Below are positions 33,532 through 33,663 of a stretch of 33,663 nucleotides of DNA, piece by piece. A program made the translations under genes and the position numbers. The notes beneath the pieces were generated by a model. The model had not been told where the DNA came from and searched no databases. It saw nothing but the letters and a program-made list of their open reading frames with translations. This stretch comes from a virus, in the IMG/VR virus record IMGVR_UViG_3300010885_024781, positions 1 through 33,663 of that record. The stretch is one strand, 5' to 3'. Every line of letters begins with the position of its first letter. Position 1 is the first letter of the stretch.

Positions 33532-33663
33532 TTTTTCATTATGATACCCTTGAGAATTACTACAAAACAAACTTTGCATTGATGCAGCACCACAAATATA
33601 GTTTGTTTGAACTTGAGAATATGATTCCTTGGGAACGTGACATTTATGTTACGTTGTTAATGC
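33525..33663 (+). CDS. Downstream -1 frame of gp26-like gene (T-like / gp51-like part), partial
   Basis: Reading from CGT at 33525 gives RLIFHYDTLENYYKTNFALM followed by QHHKYSLFELENMIPWERDI and YVTLLM, open to the end of the window. This is plausible protein with the aromatic, helical character of small tail-assembly second parts. The frame is closed by TGA at 33513-33515, and the first usual start codons (TTG 33579, ATG 33582) come about 18 codons later and lack a ribosome site. The frame is therefore best explained as expressed by -1 frameshifting from the gp26-like gene. In T4 the related roles are on separate genes 26 and 51. The rest of the gene lies outside. Confidence 0.7.

Noticed and set aside
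33541-33582. ATG at 33541 as the start of the next gene
   Set aside because: That frame stops after 13 codons, and no ribosome site precedes it.

Overview
The window is part of an AT-rich genome of a T4-type contractile-tailed phage (myovirus). It lies in the baseplate, tail-fibre and head-completion region. The gene set and order (gp48, gp53, a gp27-like hub, gp5, PAAR, gp25, gp6, gp7, gp8 on one strand; gp4, a tube-like protein and gp26-like on the other) match the marine or freshwater T4-like phages of cyanobacteria, Pelagibacter and similar hosts better than enteric T4. Supporting signs are the DUF4815-type giant baseplate protein, a gp5 without a lysozyme domain, two 2-oxoglutarate/Fe(II) oxygenases among the fibre genes, and T4-type late promoters (TATAAATA). 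No tRNA, CRISPR array, insertion sequence or integrase was seen, and the host cannot be named from this sequence.

Layout. A divergent promoter region at about 30994-31056 splits the window. To the right (+ strand) are gp4 (head completion nuclease fold), a conserved protein of unknown role, a gp19-fold tube protein (probably the tube initiator gp54), and a gp26-like baseplate/tail-assembly protein. The last has a canonical -1 slippery heptamer at its end and an open downstream frame running off the window. To the left (- strand, read from 31 kb down to 1) come gp48, gp53, the gp27-like hub, gp5 spike, a small ORF, PAAR tip, gp25, gp6, gp7, a fibre-like protein inserted between gp7 and gp8, gp8, the 1878-aa DUF4815 protein, a 725-aa baseplate protein, a small coiled-coil protein and a 683-aa fibre protein. 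After an internal late promoter at 7471-7478 there is a fibre and host-recognition cluster. It holds a fibre protein starting with TTG, a glutaredoxin-fold-like protein, a collagen-like Gly-X-Y protein, a small unknown, two 2OG-Fe(II) oxygenases, two small structural proteins, a YadA-head-repeat fibre and a truncated coiled-coil protein.

How it works together. The right-hand block and gp48/gp53/hub/gp5/PAAR/gp25/gp6/gp7/gp8 would build the hub, spike and wedges of the baseplate. The large proteins further left would decorate the wedges and form fibres. Genes are packed with ATGA and TAATG overlaps, so translation is probably coupled.

Most interesting points: (1) a tightly overlapped operon of a collagen-like fibre and two hydroxylase-type oxygenases, one prolyl-4-hydroxylase-like, with many prolines at the Y position of Gly-X-Y; (2) a probable dnaX-style -1 programmed frameshift in the gp26-like gene; (3) an 18-bp perfectly palindromic divergent late promoter; (4) a Gly-Gly-x-Gly-Tyr module spread through gp6, gp7, gp8 and the 725-aa protein.
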